This document shows positions 20,466-26,532 of a stretch of 26,593 bases of DNA, piece after piece. A program made the translations under genes and the position numbers. Every line of letters starts with the position of its first letter. Within the stretch, counting starts at the first letter, position 1. This stretch comes from Baffinella frigidus (lineage: Eukaryota; Cryptophyceae; Cryptomonadales; Baffinellaceae): the NCBI GenBank assembly GCA_026770585.1, contig MU647542.1, forward strand, positions 53,664 through 80,256, read 5' to 3'. The notes under the pieces are model-generated. The model was not told where the DNA came from, did not search any database, and was given only the letters and a program-made list of their open reading frames with translations.

Positions 20466-23400
20466 GCTCTCTCTCTTGCACTCTCTCTTGCTCGCTCGCC
20501 CTCTCTTGCTCAACCGCTTTACAATTGAGTCGCGTTCCCCACAGGGCGGGGTGGTAATGCAGCATTCCCTCTCACCCTCCGCGGCGAAACACGTGGCGCA
20601 AATCGGCGTCGACGCCCACCACCGCCTCCCAGAAATCCCGCCTCCGAACAAGGACGGAGACAACAGGTTATTAACCCCCCCACGCCAGGCCACTCGCTCG
20701 AATTTCAAACGCAACGTTTCGCGGTATGAGTGTTGCGTGGTACAGATGGGGTGGAGTTGCGCATAGCAACGCCTCATAGGGCTTGACGCCCCGTGACCCT
20801 CCGTCGCCTGCCACATACAAAACCCTGAACCCTGAACCCAAAACACTAAACCTAAAACCCTAAACCCCGGCTCATTGGGCTCGACCCTCCGACTTATTTA
20901 TCTTCTTTGTTACTCTCGAAGCAGGTCCTAGATAGGCCCTTAAGCCTTGAGTTGAGTGATATAACAGTGTAGAGCCAATGTGGTAGGACTTGGCCAGCGC
21001 GAACTTCGAGCATCCAAGATTGCGAACTTCTAGATGGACCCTTTTGGACATGTAGTGTTTTAAATTCAAATTTTGCAGTACAAATCATGGTGTTTACTAA
21101 TAATTACGGTCCATCAAAAGTTCGCAATCTTGCAAGTTCGAAGTTCGCGCTGGCCAAGTCCTACCACATTGGCTCTATGAGAGAAACCCGTGGCGCAAAC
21201 CGGCGTTGCCACCGCCTCCCGGACATTCCGCCTCCGAGTTTATCCGGGGAAACCTATTTTTCTTTAGTTTGATGGCAAGGAAAATTACTACACACTTCAT
21301 TCTTATTAGTAATATTGAAGCATTTATGTAGTAATTTTCCTTGCCACCAGACTAAAGAAAAATAGTTTTCCCGGGATAGGAGTAAGGACGGAGACCACGC
21401 CAGGTTTGGGGTTTGTTGTGTGGGGTTTGGGGGTTAGCCCTCGCTTCACTTCTCATCTCACGAGAAGTACTTCGAGGCCCGCCACCGTCTGCTGGAAACC
21501 GCGCCTGTCAGCAAGGGCGGAGACCACGCCAGGTCAGGGGAGATAAGGTTGTTGGATATCCATAATGCCCATACAGTCACAACCTCTTGAGTGTTACAGA
21601 GCGGCGTTGACGCCCACCACCGCCTCCCGGACATTCCGCCCCCGAGCAAGGACGGAGACCACGCCAGGTTTAGGGCTTAGGAATCAGGTGGGGTTCCGGG
21701 TTTGGGGTTTAGCCCTCCCTTCACCCCTCATCTCACCGTGTTTGAAAGTCTTGACCCGTCAGCAACGTAGCCTAAGACTCTGACCCCACTTCCGAATACC
21801 ACCCCGGCTACCCGAAACCCGCCTCCCCGACTTCCCTGAACCCTGAACTCTACAACCTAAACCCTAAACCATAAACCATAAACCCTACACCCTACACCCT
21901 ACACCCTAAACCCTAAACCCCAAACCCTAAACCCTAAACCCTAAACCAGGATTCACATGACGATCGTGGGGGGCGGGGTGGACTCGTGCGTGTTGAGCGC
22001 TCAGCTCGCCTCCCAGGGCGTCAAGGTCTAACTCCCGAGCCCCCACCACCCATACGGTCGACTACGAGGTCCACACGACCCCGGGAATCCGGGGGTTACG
22101 TGATCAAGTTTGTACCGGAAAAGAGCTTGATGTGCAGGTAAAGGTTTTCCCGCTCCTCCTCAGTCTAGTTCACTGGTCGTTTTCACACGACATATTGACG
22201 CATTTGTAGCACGAAGCAGGGGAATCAACTCCCGGTCGGTGACGCGTGTCTGCCACCTCGCTTGTAGCCCGCTGTGTGGTTTGCAGGTGTATCTTGTAGC
22301 TGCGGGAACTGAAGCCATGGGCGTGGATCAGGTGACGCTGGTGTGCCAGGAGGCAACCGTGCTCGCCGGGCAGGTCCTACCACCACCCCTCCCACCCTGG
22401 ATGGAACATTATGGTATTTTGAGCATTCTTAAGTCAACTCCCCTTAAGATGCGGTCGCAATGCGGCTGCCCCGTGATGAATGGATCTGGTACAAAAAGGT
22501 CTAACATGTTTTTAGTGGTATACATCATGTCAACTTTTGCGATAAAGGGTTATTCGGGATTGGCCGCAAGTCCCCTCCAGGGTGGCACTGCACACACCAG
22601 GGCTACACACGCATTTCTCCACAACATCACCCGCAAGTGAATGGTCCGTAGGACCCTACGGTAGGCAATCCGTATGGTCAAAGTCACGCGTGTGTGCCAG
22701 GAGGCCACCACCCTCGCCGGTCAGGTACAACCCTCATCCCTCAACCCTAAACCCCACCCCCCATGATCGTCACGTGAATGGTACCCGAGGGGTCGTGGTC
22801 AAAAGGGCGATTTGGGGTTCAGCCCTCCCTTCACCCCTCATCTCACCGTATTTGAAAGTCTTGACCCGCCAGCAACGCAGCCTGAGACTCTGACCCCACT
22901 TCCGAATACCACCCCGGCTACCCGAAACCCGCCTCCCCGACTTCCCTGAACCATGAACTCTACAACCTAAACCCCTCTGATCCTGGTCCGAGCGTCGCGG
23001 GTCTCTCTCTCTCTGGCTCTCTCGCTCTCTCCCACACACAAACACCCTCTCTCACACACACACACACTCTGGCAGAGGGGGATGGCAGAGGGGGATGGAG
23101 ATCCCCCTCTGCCAGAGAGTGTCTGTGTGTGTGAGAGAGAGGGTGTGTGTGTGTGTGGGAGAGAGCGAGGGAGCCATCCCCCTCTGCCAGAGAGTGTGTC
23201 TGCAAAAAGGCGACCACGGCGAGGTGGCGTGGTCGCAAATCGCCTTTTTTCAATCCCCTTGATTTGTACGGACTCCCGAACCCTGAACCCTGAACCCTGA
23301 ACCCTGAACCCTGAACCCTGAACCCTGAACCCTGACCCTGGACCCGGAACCCGGAACCCGGAACTCGGAATCCGGAGGCTCGTGGAAGCCGCTCCTTTTG

Positions 23401-26400
23401 TCGGAATCCTCCAGCGTTTTTGGTGTGGGGGCTGGGGTTGGGCGGCCGTGTTGGTAACCGTAAAAGGCCTCGCTCTGATACCCCAAACCGTGACCATAAA
23501 AGGCCTCATTCCGATACCCCAAACCCCCAAACCCCCTAAACCCTCAACACCAGACCCTAAAGCAGGTCCCAAAGATGCTAGGACAACACTTGATGTGGCT
23601 GCTCAGGGGGCATGGCGTCGAGGTTACGATCCCCGCTCAGTCTATTTAGACTGTCCCAAGTACACCGAGACAGAGCCCCAAGTACACCGAGACAGAGCCC
23701 CAAGACACGCAAGGCAGTCACGACCGACCGACTGGCAACACGCAAGGCAGTCACGACCGACCGTCTGGCTTCGGCGTCCGCGTGACCGGTCACGAGGGCG
23801 TTCACGAGCCTGCCGGCGGGGCTGTTCCACGCCCCAGTACACCGAGACAGAGCCCCGAGTACACTGATACAGAGCTAGACTCTTCACAGGAGGCCCAGCT
23901 CTGTCTCAGTTTATTCGGGCTCGCCAATTTGTTGACCCCGGGCTCTTTCCCGCGCCAAAGCTGACGGATTTGTACCGTGCAGCCGAGATGGCAACTAGAG
24001 AATAGTCGGTTAAGCAGATTGCTGAAGATGCTGGGGCAACACTTGATGTGGCTGCTCAGGGGGCACGGCGTTGAGGAGAGGCTCTATCTCGGTCTATTTG
24101 GGCTTACCAATGTGGTGGCCCCGGGCTCTTTCCCGCTCCAACATTGACGAATTTGTACCTTGAAGCCGGGATGGCAACTTGAGAATGGTCAGCCCGAGTG
24201 AGGCTGCTGTACGCCTCTGGGCCAATCCTCTTCTACCGAACCTCGAAAGCCTTTCGATTTCGCGAAAGGCGTGGCCACGGCGTGAAGCCAGGCTTCAACG
24301 GCTCCAATTCCCACAACTTTGGACGGAATTATCAGGGTGGTTTGACTTTAACCCTGCATGCGTTGGCAGTTGGGTCGCTGGGGGGTTGGGGTTAAACCTC
24401 TGAGCCCTGAACGCTAAACCCGAAACTATGAACCCTAAACCCTAAACCCTAAACCCTAAACCCTAAACCCTGAACCCGAAACCGTGGGCAGGTCCTGCCG
24501 TTTTCGCGGCTGCAATATCTCCGGCCGAACACCAACGCGGCGGCCAGCGACGCAGCTCCCGTCGAGGTCTTATCCCCGCAGACATTCGGCACCGGTTTGT
24601 ACCAGGGGACGCCGGGAAACTGGCAAAAGTGGACCATGGCTGGTAGTGAATCGTCAACTTTTGCCGTTGTTTCTTTGTTTTCGCGGCTGCAATACCTCCG
24701 GCTCAACACCAACGCGGCGACTAGCGACGCGGCTCCCGTCGAGGTCTTCTCCTAGCTCTGCCTCAGCCTATTGCGGCTCTTTCCCGCTCCAAAGTTGACG
24801 GATTTGTACCGCGGACCTGGCATGTCAACTTGAGAATAACCTCAACGCGGCGACCAGCGACACCGCGCCAGTTGAAGTCTTATCCCCGAAACATTCGGCA
24901 CCGGTTTTAATTGGGTGCCGGCCTAAATTCAGGGTATGACAACGGTAGGCCGTAGGGGCCCTACGAGAAACCCGGGCCTAGGGGCCCTACGGTCTACCGT
25001 AGGCAATACCTCCGGCCAAACTCATCCGAAAAGCTAACGCCAGCGAGGTACTTAGAGCCTACGGATTGCCTACGATAGGAGCCCCCCTCCTACGACTTTT
25101 AAAGTCCTCTTTGTTTTGAACGTCGTAGGAGGGGGGGGGGTTCCTACCGCAGGCTAAAGGGTCCGCTGGCGTTAGCTTGTGGCATTAAAACCCCAACCAG
25201 GCGACCAGTGATGCCGCACCAGTCGAGGTCCCATCTTACCCCTCTTTATCAGTCTATTTGGGCGAAGCAGTTTGCTGGGCCCGGGCTCTTTGGAGCGGAA
25301 AAGTTGACGGGTTTGTACCGCGGACCCAGCTTGTCAACTTGAGGATAGTCTGTTAACATCCCAACCTGGCGACTACCACGCCAGATTGCAGGTGGGGGTT
25401 GATTTTTTTGCACCCTATCAGGATTGGATTTGCAACTTTTGAAAACCACTGCCTTGGGGGGAAATTGACGTTTGGCAACCCCTTCCAAGCATCTGGCGTG
25501 GTAGCGACGCCGCGTCCGCCGCGGTCCTATCTCACTCCGGTTGAACGACTATTCTCAAGTTGACATTCTGGGTGTGCGGTACAAATCCGTCAACTTTGGA
25601 GCGGGAAAGAGCCCGGGCGCGCCAAGTTGGTGAGCCCGAAAAAACGTTTTCGCGGCTGCAATACCCCCGGTCGAACGTCTTTTCTGGTATAGAAAGGCAG
25701 GTATCGTGTCCGTTTTGTACAAGGGAGGACTGGTAAATTTAGAGACCAGGGTCTAATCCGGGAAAACTTATTTTCTTGCAGAATCTGGCACACGAAAATC
25801 ACTACACAAATGCTTCAGTACTACTAATAAGACCCAACTGTGTAGAAATTTTCGTGCAAGTTTCTGAAAGAAAAATCAGCTTCCCTGGATAAGGTCGAAT
25901 GTGCGGACCTCCGAATGGGAGGCATATCCTAGCTCTGCCTGAGTTTTTTTCTGGCTCGTCCTAAAGGCTTTCTATTCGCCGTTTTGTACTGGATTTCTGC
26001 TCTTAAATAGTTTGAGGGAGGAGCCAGAATAAAAGTGAGGCAGAGTTAGATCTCCACTTCTCGCGAGTGACGATGGAGACTCGCAGGTGTTTCTGAGGCG
26101 AACGTACGACTCCCTTGACGTCCGCCGCCACGAATCCGCCATGGTACCGCTCGACCCTTAGCCCCCCGTAAACCTTATTCCTCTAGTCGCCATCTCGAAC
26201 CTTCTACCCAACTCTGGAACATTGTGGAACATTGGACGTGTGGTCTTGTCAAATCCGCACGTGACCTTTGATTGAATGTTGGTATTACGCAGGTATTACT
26301 GGACGCGTCAGATGCGCGAAGAGGGGCGATTTCGTCTCAGAATGAGAATCACCTTCTAGAACCTTCTAGAACCTTCTAGAACATTCTACCAACGTAAATT

Positions 26401-26505
26401 TGAATTCGCATTGAATCCGTGCAGGTGTTGCTGGATGCGTCAGAGGCGCGAAGAGGCGCGCTTTCGCGCGCAGCCGCCCTCGGGTCCCGCGCCTCAGGAA
26501 TCGAG
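18254..26505 (+). CDS. AIF-like FAD/NAD(P)H oxidoreductase, mitochondrial, 3'-partial
   Basis: Exons: 18254-18502 (end uncertain), 18699-18851, 19310-19372, 19636-19710, 20273-20314, 20545-20666, 21950-22025, 22287-22373, 23566-23622, 24492-24566, 26425-26505; together 1080 nt in one open frame. Order of motifs: Arg/Ser-rich acid-free presequence, Gly-rich linker, hydrophobic anchor, first Rossmann motif (EYVIVGGGLTAAGAV), DPSE..HLSKEEL, D..QRVVRLYGG, AVLLATDTQ, second Rossmann motif (MTIVGGG), VTLVCQE, KMLGQHLMWLLRGHGVEV, LP..RLQYL and VLLDAS. This is the order seen in apoptosis-inducing factor and related pyridine-nucleotide oxidoreductases; AIF has the same mitochondrial signal plus inner-membrane anchor. 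The usual ATG motif reads ATD here. The C-terminal part is outside the window. The gene is divergent from the LON gene. Confidence 0.75.
18699..18851 (+). CDS. AIF-like exon 2 (FAD-binding Rossmann motif)
   Basis: 51 codons including VEYVIVGGGLTAAGAVKGIR, the beta-alpha FAD dinucleotide-binding start, ending TCSIL. The acceptor is CGCAG|CAG (or three bases later, a NAGNAG site); the donor is CTG|GTGGGT, phase 0. Confidence 0.82.
18855..19020 (+). repeat. G-rich GGGGTT-type repeat in AIF-like intron 2
   Basis: Irregular GGGGTT/GGGTTTAG units on the sense strand, the reverse of the C-rich orientation found in the rest of this gene. Followed at 19040-19135 by C-rich units, giving a foldback (TTTAGGGTT / AACCCTAAA). 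Confidence 0.7.
19310..19372 (+). CDS. AIF-like exon 3
   Basis: 21 codons (VLCQDPSETSSHLSKEELQQ V), matching the 'DP...LSKE' segment after the first Rossmann fold. Acceptor CCCCAG|GTC, donor GTG|GTAAAC, phase 0-0. Confidence 0.76.
19373..19634 (+). repeat. CCCTAAA/CCCAAAA array filling AIF-like intron 3
   Basis: The intron between exons 3 and 4 is almost entirely heptamer and hexamer variants, from the donor GTAAACCCTA to the acceptor CAAACCCAG. Confidence 0.88.
19636..19710 (+). CDS. AIF-like exon 4
   Basis: 25 codons (EFEAQKDAHSLDADQRVVRL YGGGA), the strand '..LD...r.V.L.dG' of the FAD domain. Acceptor AACCCAG|GAG at the end of a CCCAAA array; donor GCG|GTGAGT, close to consensus. A MITE-split copy lies at 19791-20005. 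Confidence 0.76.
19791..20005 (+). pseudogene. AIF-like exon-4 copy split by a MITE
   Basis: TCTCTAGACGCG..ATCAA of exon 4 resumes as TGTACGCCTGTACAGGGG after the element at 19819-19972. The element is flanked by GCAT on both sides, so removing it restores a continuous copy. Confidence 0.62.
19819..19972. mobile_element. MITE with TTATCCGGG-type ends, 154 bp, target duplication GCAT, inside an exon-4 copy
   Basis: TCATCCGGGAACATGTTTAA at the left and near complement ending CTCGGATTA at the right; same family as 9718-9870. GCAT at 19815-19818 and 19973-19976. Confidence 0.75.
20273..20314 (+). CDS. AIF-like exon 5 (ATG-motif exon)
   Basis: 14 codons (VRYISAVLLATDTQ), acceptor GGGCAG|GTT, donor CAG|GTCTCT; the donor GT is the first unit of the long CT microsatellite. 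It fits the 'i.Y...LlATG..p' motif that precedes the NAD domain, with Asp replacing the usual Gly. Confidence 0.65.
20315..20510 (+). repeat. CT microsatellite starting at the AIF-like exon-5 donor
   Basis: (CT)n with CGCGCG blocks; the first GTCTCT is the donor itself. Open frames across it are artefacts. Confidence 0.88.
20545..20666 (+). CDS. AIF-like exon 6a
   Basis: 122 nt: 40 codons (GGVVMQHSLSPSAAKHVAQI ... PNKDGDN) plus AG, acceptor CCACAG|GGC, donor CAG|GTTATT. It is the longest of four copies of this exon; two others (21465-21532 and 21600-21667) are also in frame, so which one is used is open. Confidence 0.55.
20880..21180. repeat. Long foldback in AIF-like intron 6
   Basis: AGAGCCAATGTGGTAGGACT and TGGCCAGCGCGAACTTCGAG (about 20970-21025) are mirrored by their complements at about 21130-21177, with GATTGCGAACTT also paired. 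About 200 bp between outer ends. Confidence 0.62.
21190..21402 (+). pseudogene. AIF-like exon-6 copy split by a MITE
   Basis: The two halves (CCGCCTCCGAG and AGTAAGGACGGAGACC) are contiguous in exon 6b. Here they are separated by the element at 21240-21379 with a GAGT duplication. The AG|GT donor is still present. Confidence 0.68.
21240..21379. mobile_element. MITE with TTATCCGGGG ends, 140 bp, target duplication GAGT, inside an exon-6 copy
   Basis: TTATCCGGGGAAACCTATTT at the left and its near complement at the right; core AAAATTACTACAC/GTAGTAATTTTCC. GAGT at 21236-21239 and 21380-21383. Confidence 0.78.
21465..21532 (+). other. Alternative AIF-like exon 6c (in-frame duplicate)
   Basis: 68 nt (KYFEARHRLLETAPVSKGGD HA plus AG), acceptor CACGAG|AAG, donor CAG|GTCAGG. 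It has the same length and phases (0 to 2) as exon 6b and would join exon 7 in frame. The sequence diverges most from the other copies. Confidence 0.45.
21600..21667 (+). other. Alternative AIF-like exon 6b (in-frame duplicate)
   Basis: 68 nt (SGVDAHHRLPDIPPPSKDGD HA plus AG), acceptor GTTACAG|AGC, donor CAG|GTTTAG. The donor GT begins a TTTAGGG-like intron start. It is nearest to exon 7 and close in sequence to exon 6a. Confidence 0.5.
21701..21864 (+). repeat. 164-bp segmental duplication, copy 1
   Basis: Nearly identical to 22811-22974 with a constant offset of 1110 bp. It starts in TTTGGGGTT and covers TTGAAAGTCTTGACCCG and CGAATACCACCCCGGC. Confidence 0.8.
21865..21948 (+). repeat. CCCTAAA array ending at the AIF-like exon-7 acceptor
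   Basis: CCCTAAA, CCCTACA and CCATAAA units running into CCTAAACCAG|GAT. Confidence 0.87.
21950..22025 (+). CDS. AIF-like exon 7 (NAD-binding Rossmann motif)
   Basis: 76 nt: one base, then IHMTIVGGGVDSCVLSAQLA and SQGVK. GGG followed by a helix (SAQLA) is the second dinucleotide-binding motif of the family. Acceptor AAACCAG|GAT at the end of a CCCTAAA array; donor AAG|GTCTAA. Confidence 0.78.
22287..22373 (+). CDS. AIF-like exon 8
   Basis: 29 codons (VYLVAAGTEAMGVDQVTLVC QEATVLAGQ), acceptor TTTGCAG|GTG, donor CAG|GTCCTA, phase 0-0. A second in-phase AG|GT at 22331/22332 would shorten it to VTLVCQEATVLAGQ, which matches the 'eVtqlf.E' strand more tightly. A copy lies at about 22676-22724. 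Confidence 0.68.
22676..22724 (+). pseudogene. AIF-like exon-8 copy with exon-7-like start
   Basis: Reads VKVTRVCQEATTLAGQ followed by GTACAA. Residues VK, which belong to the end of exon 7 in the gene, are directly joined to VT with no intron. Confidence 0.5.
22811..22974 (+). repeat. 164-bp segmental duplication, copy 2
   Basis: See 21701-21864; a handful of substitutions and no indels between the copies. Located in AIF-like intron 8. Confidence 0.8.
22999..23205. repeat. CT/CA microsatellite foldback
   Basis: CTCTCACACACA is mirrored by TGTGTGTGAGAGAG, with the unit CCCCCTCTGCCAGAGAGTGT at 23103 and 23179 and its complement at 23068-23095. A smaller hairpin AAAGGCGA..TCGCCTTTT follows at 23206-23250. 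Confidence 0.7.
23275..23375 (+). repeat. CCCTGAA heptamer array
   Basis: Eight or more perfect CCCTGAA units followed by a short CCCGGAA block; a further homogenised variant in AIF-like intron 8. Confidence 0.85.
23566..23622 (+). CDS. AIF-like exon 9
   Basis: 19 codons (VPKMLGQHLMWLLRGHGVE), matching the 'k.lp..l..w....r..GV.v' segment of the NAD domain. Acceptor AAAGCAG|GTC at the end of a CCCTAAA tract; donor GAG|GTTACG. A copy at 24025-24077 lacks the donor. Confidence 0.76.
23640..23880 (+). repeat. Tandem duplications (AGTACACCGAGACAGAG and ACACGCAAGGCAGTCACGAC)
   Basis: AAGTACACCGAGACAGAGCC occurs twice in a row and again at 23837; ACACGCAAGGCAGTCACGAC occurs twice. Open frames here show no known domain. 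Confidence 0.7.
24025..24077 (+). pseudogene. AIF-like exon-9 copy
   Basis: Nearly identical to exon 9 (KMLGQHLMWLLRGHGVE) but the donor position reads GAG|GAGAGG, so it cannot be spliced in the same way. Confidence 0.6.
24400..24485 (+). repeat. CCCTAAA array upstream of AIF-like exon 10
   Basis: CCCTAAA, CCCTGAA and CCCGAAA units leading to the exon-10 acceptor. Confidence 0.85.
24492..24566 (+). CDS. AIF-like exon 10
   Basis: 25 codons (VLPFSRLQYLRPNTNAAASD AAPVE) continuing GVEV-LP; acceptor GGGCAG|GTC, donor GAG|GTCTTA, phase 0-0. Five further partial copies follow in the next 1.2 kb. Confidence 0.74.
25031..25178. mobile_element. Foldback element with AAGCTAACGCCAGCG ends, inside an exon-10 copy
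   Basis: AAGCTAACGCCAGCG and its complement CGCTGGCGTTAGCTT bound about 148 bp; a second arm pair is CCTACGAC/GTCGTAGG. A single arm with the same sequence lies at about 3086. Confidence 0.66.
25376..25501. mobile_element. MITE with CCACGCCAGA ends, 126 bp, TA duplication, inside an exon-10 copy
   Basis: CCACGCCAGATTGCAGG at the left, GCATCTGGCGTGG at the right, TA on both sides. Sibling of 14262-14386. Confidence 0.7.
25754..25892. mobile_element. MITE with TTATCCGGG-type ends, 139 bp, target duplication GGTC
   Basis: TAATCCGGGAAAACTTATTT at the left and near complement ending CCTGGATAA at the right; core AAAATCACTACACAAATGCT. GGTC at 25750-25753 and 25893-25896. Confidence 0.74.
25927..26050. 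mobile_element. MITE with CTAGCTCTGC ends, second copy
   Basis: CTAGCTCTGCCTGAGTTTTT, TCTATTCGCCGTTTTG and the end GGCAGAGTTAG match the element at 9193-9314 throughout. No clean target duplication remains (ATATC against ATCTC). Confidence 0.65.
26293..26336 (+). pseudogene. AIF-like exon-11 copy
   Basis: Starts with CGCAG|GTATTACTGGACGC (VLLDASDARRGA) but loses the 3' half and donor. A still more degraded copy begins at about 26092. Confidence 0.55.
26354..26386. promoter_or_regulatory. Heat-shock-element-like array
   Basis: TTC and GAA triplets alternate with two-base gaps seven times in a row (TTCTAGAACC repeated). This satisfies the nTTCnnGAAn consensus for HSF binding. It is also an 11-bp tandem repeat inside an intron, so function is uncertain. 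Confidence 0.35.
26425..26505 (+). CDS. AIF-like exon 11
   Basis: 27 codons (VLLDASEARRGALSRAAALG SRASGIE), acceptor CGTGCAG|GTG, donor GAG|GTAAGG. It continues APVEVLLDAS, in the place of the 'v.l.dG' strands. The gene runs on beyond the window through a CCCCAAA-rich intron. Confidence 0.7.
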
Positions 26506-26532
26506 GTAAGGAGGTTGTTAATATTAGGGTGT

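Larger units (their letters stand above)
24676..25690 (+). pseudogene. Series of AIF-like exon-10 copies, most interrupted by MITEs
   Basis: 24676-24746 is a long copy without acceptor. 24835-24875 has only the 3' half, its 5' part replaced by a MITE. 25002-25228 is split by the element at 25031-25178. 25360-25525 is split by the element at 25376-25501 with a TA duplication. 25645-25680 has only the 5' half (TTTTCGCGGCTGCAATAC). Confidence 0.65.

Noticed and set aside
20145-20557. Plus-strand open frames of 88-127 codons rich in SLSLS
   Set aside because: CT microsatellite translation; only the 42-nt exon 5 and the start of exon 6a inside this span are supported.
22967-23867. Open frames on both strands around the CT/CA foldback
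   Set aside because: Mostly microsatellite and heptamer translation; only 23566-23622 is a supported exon.
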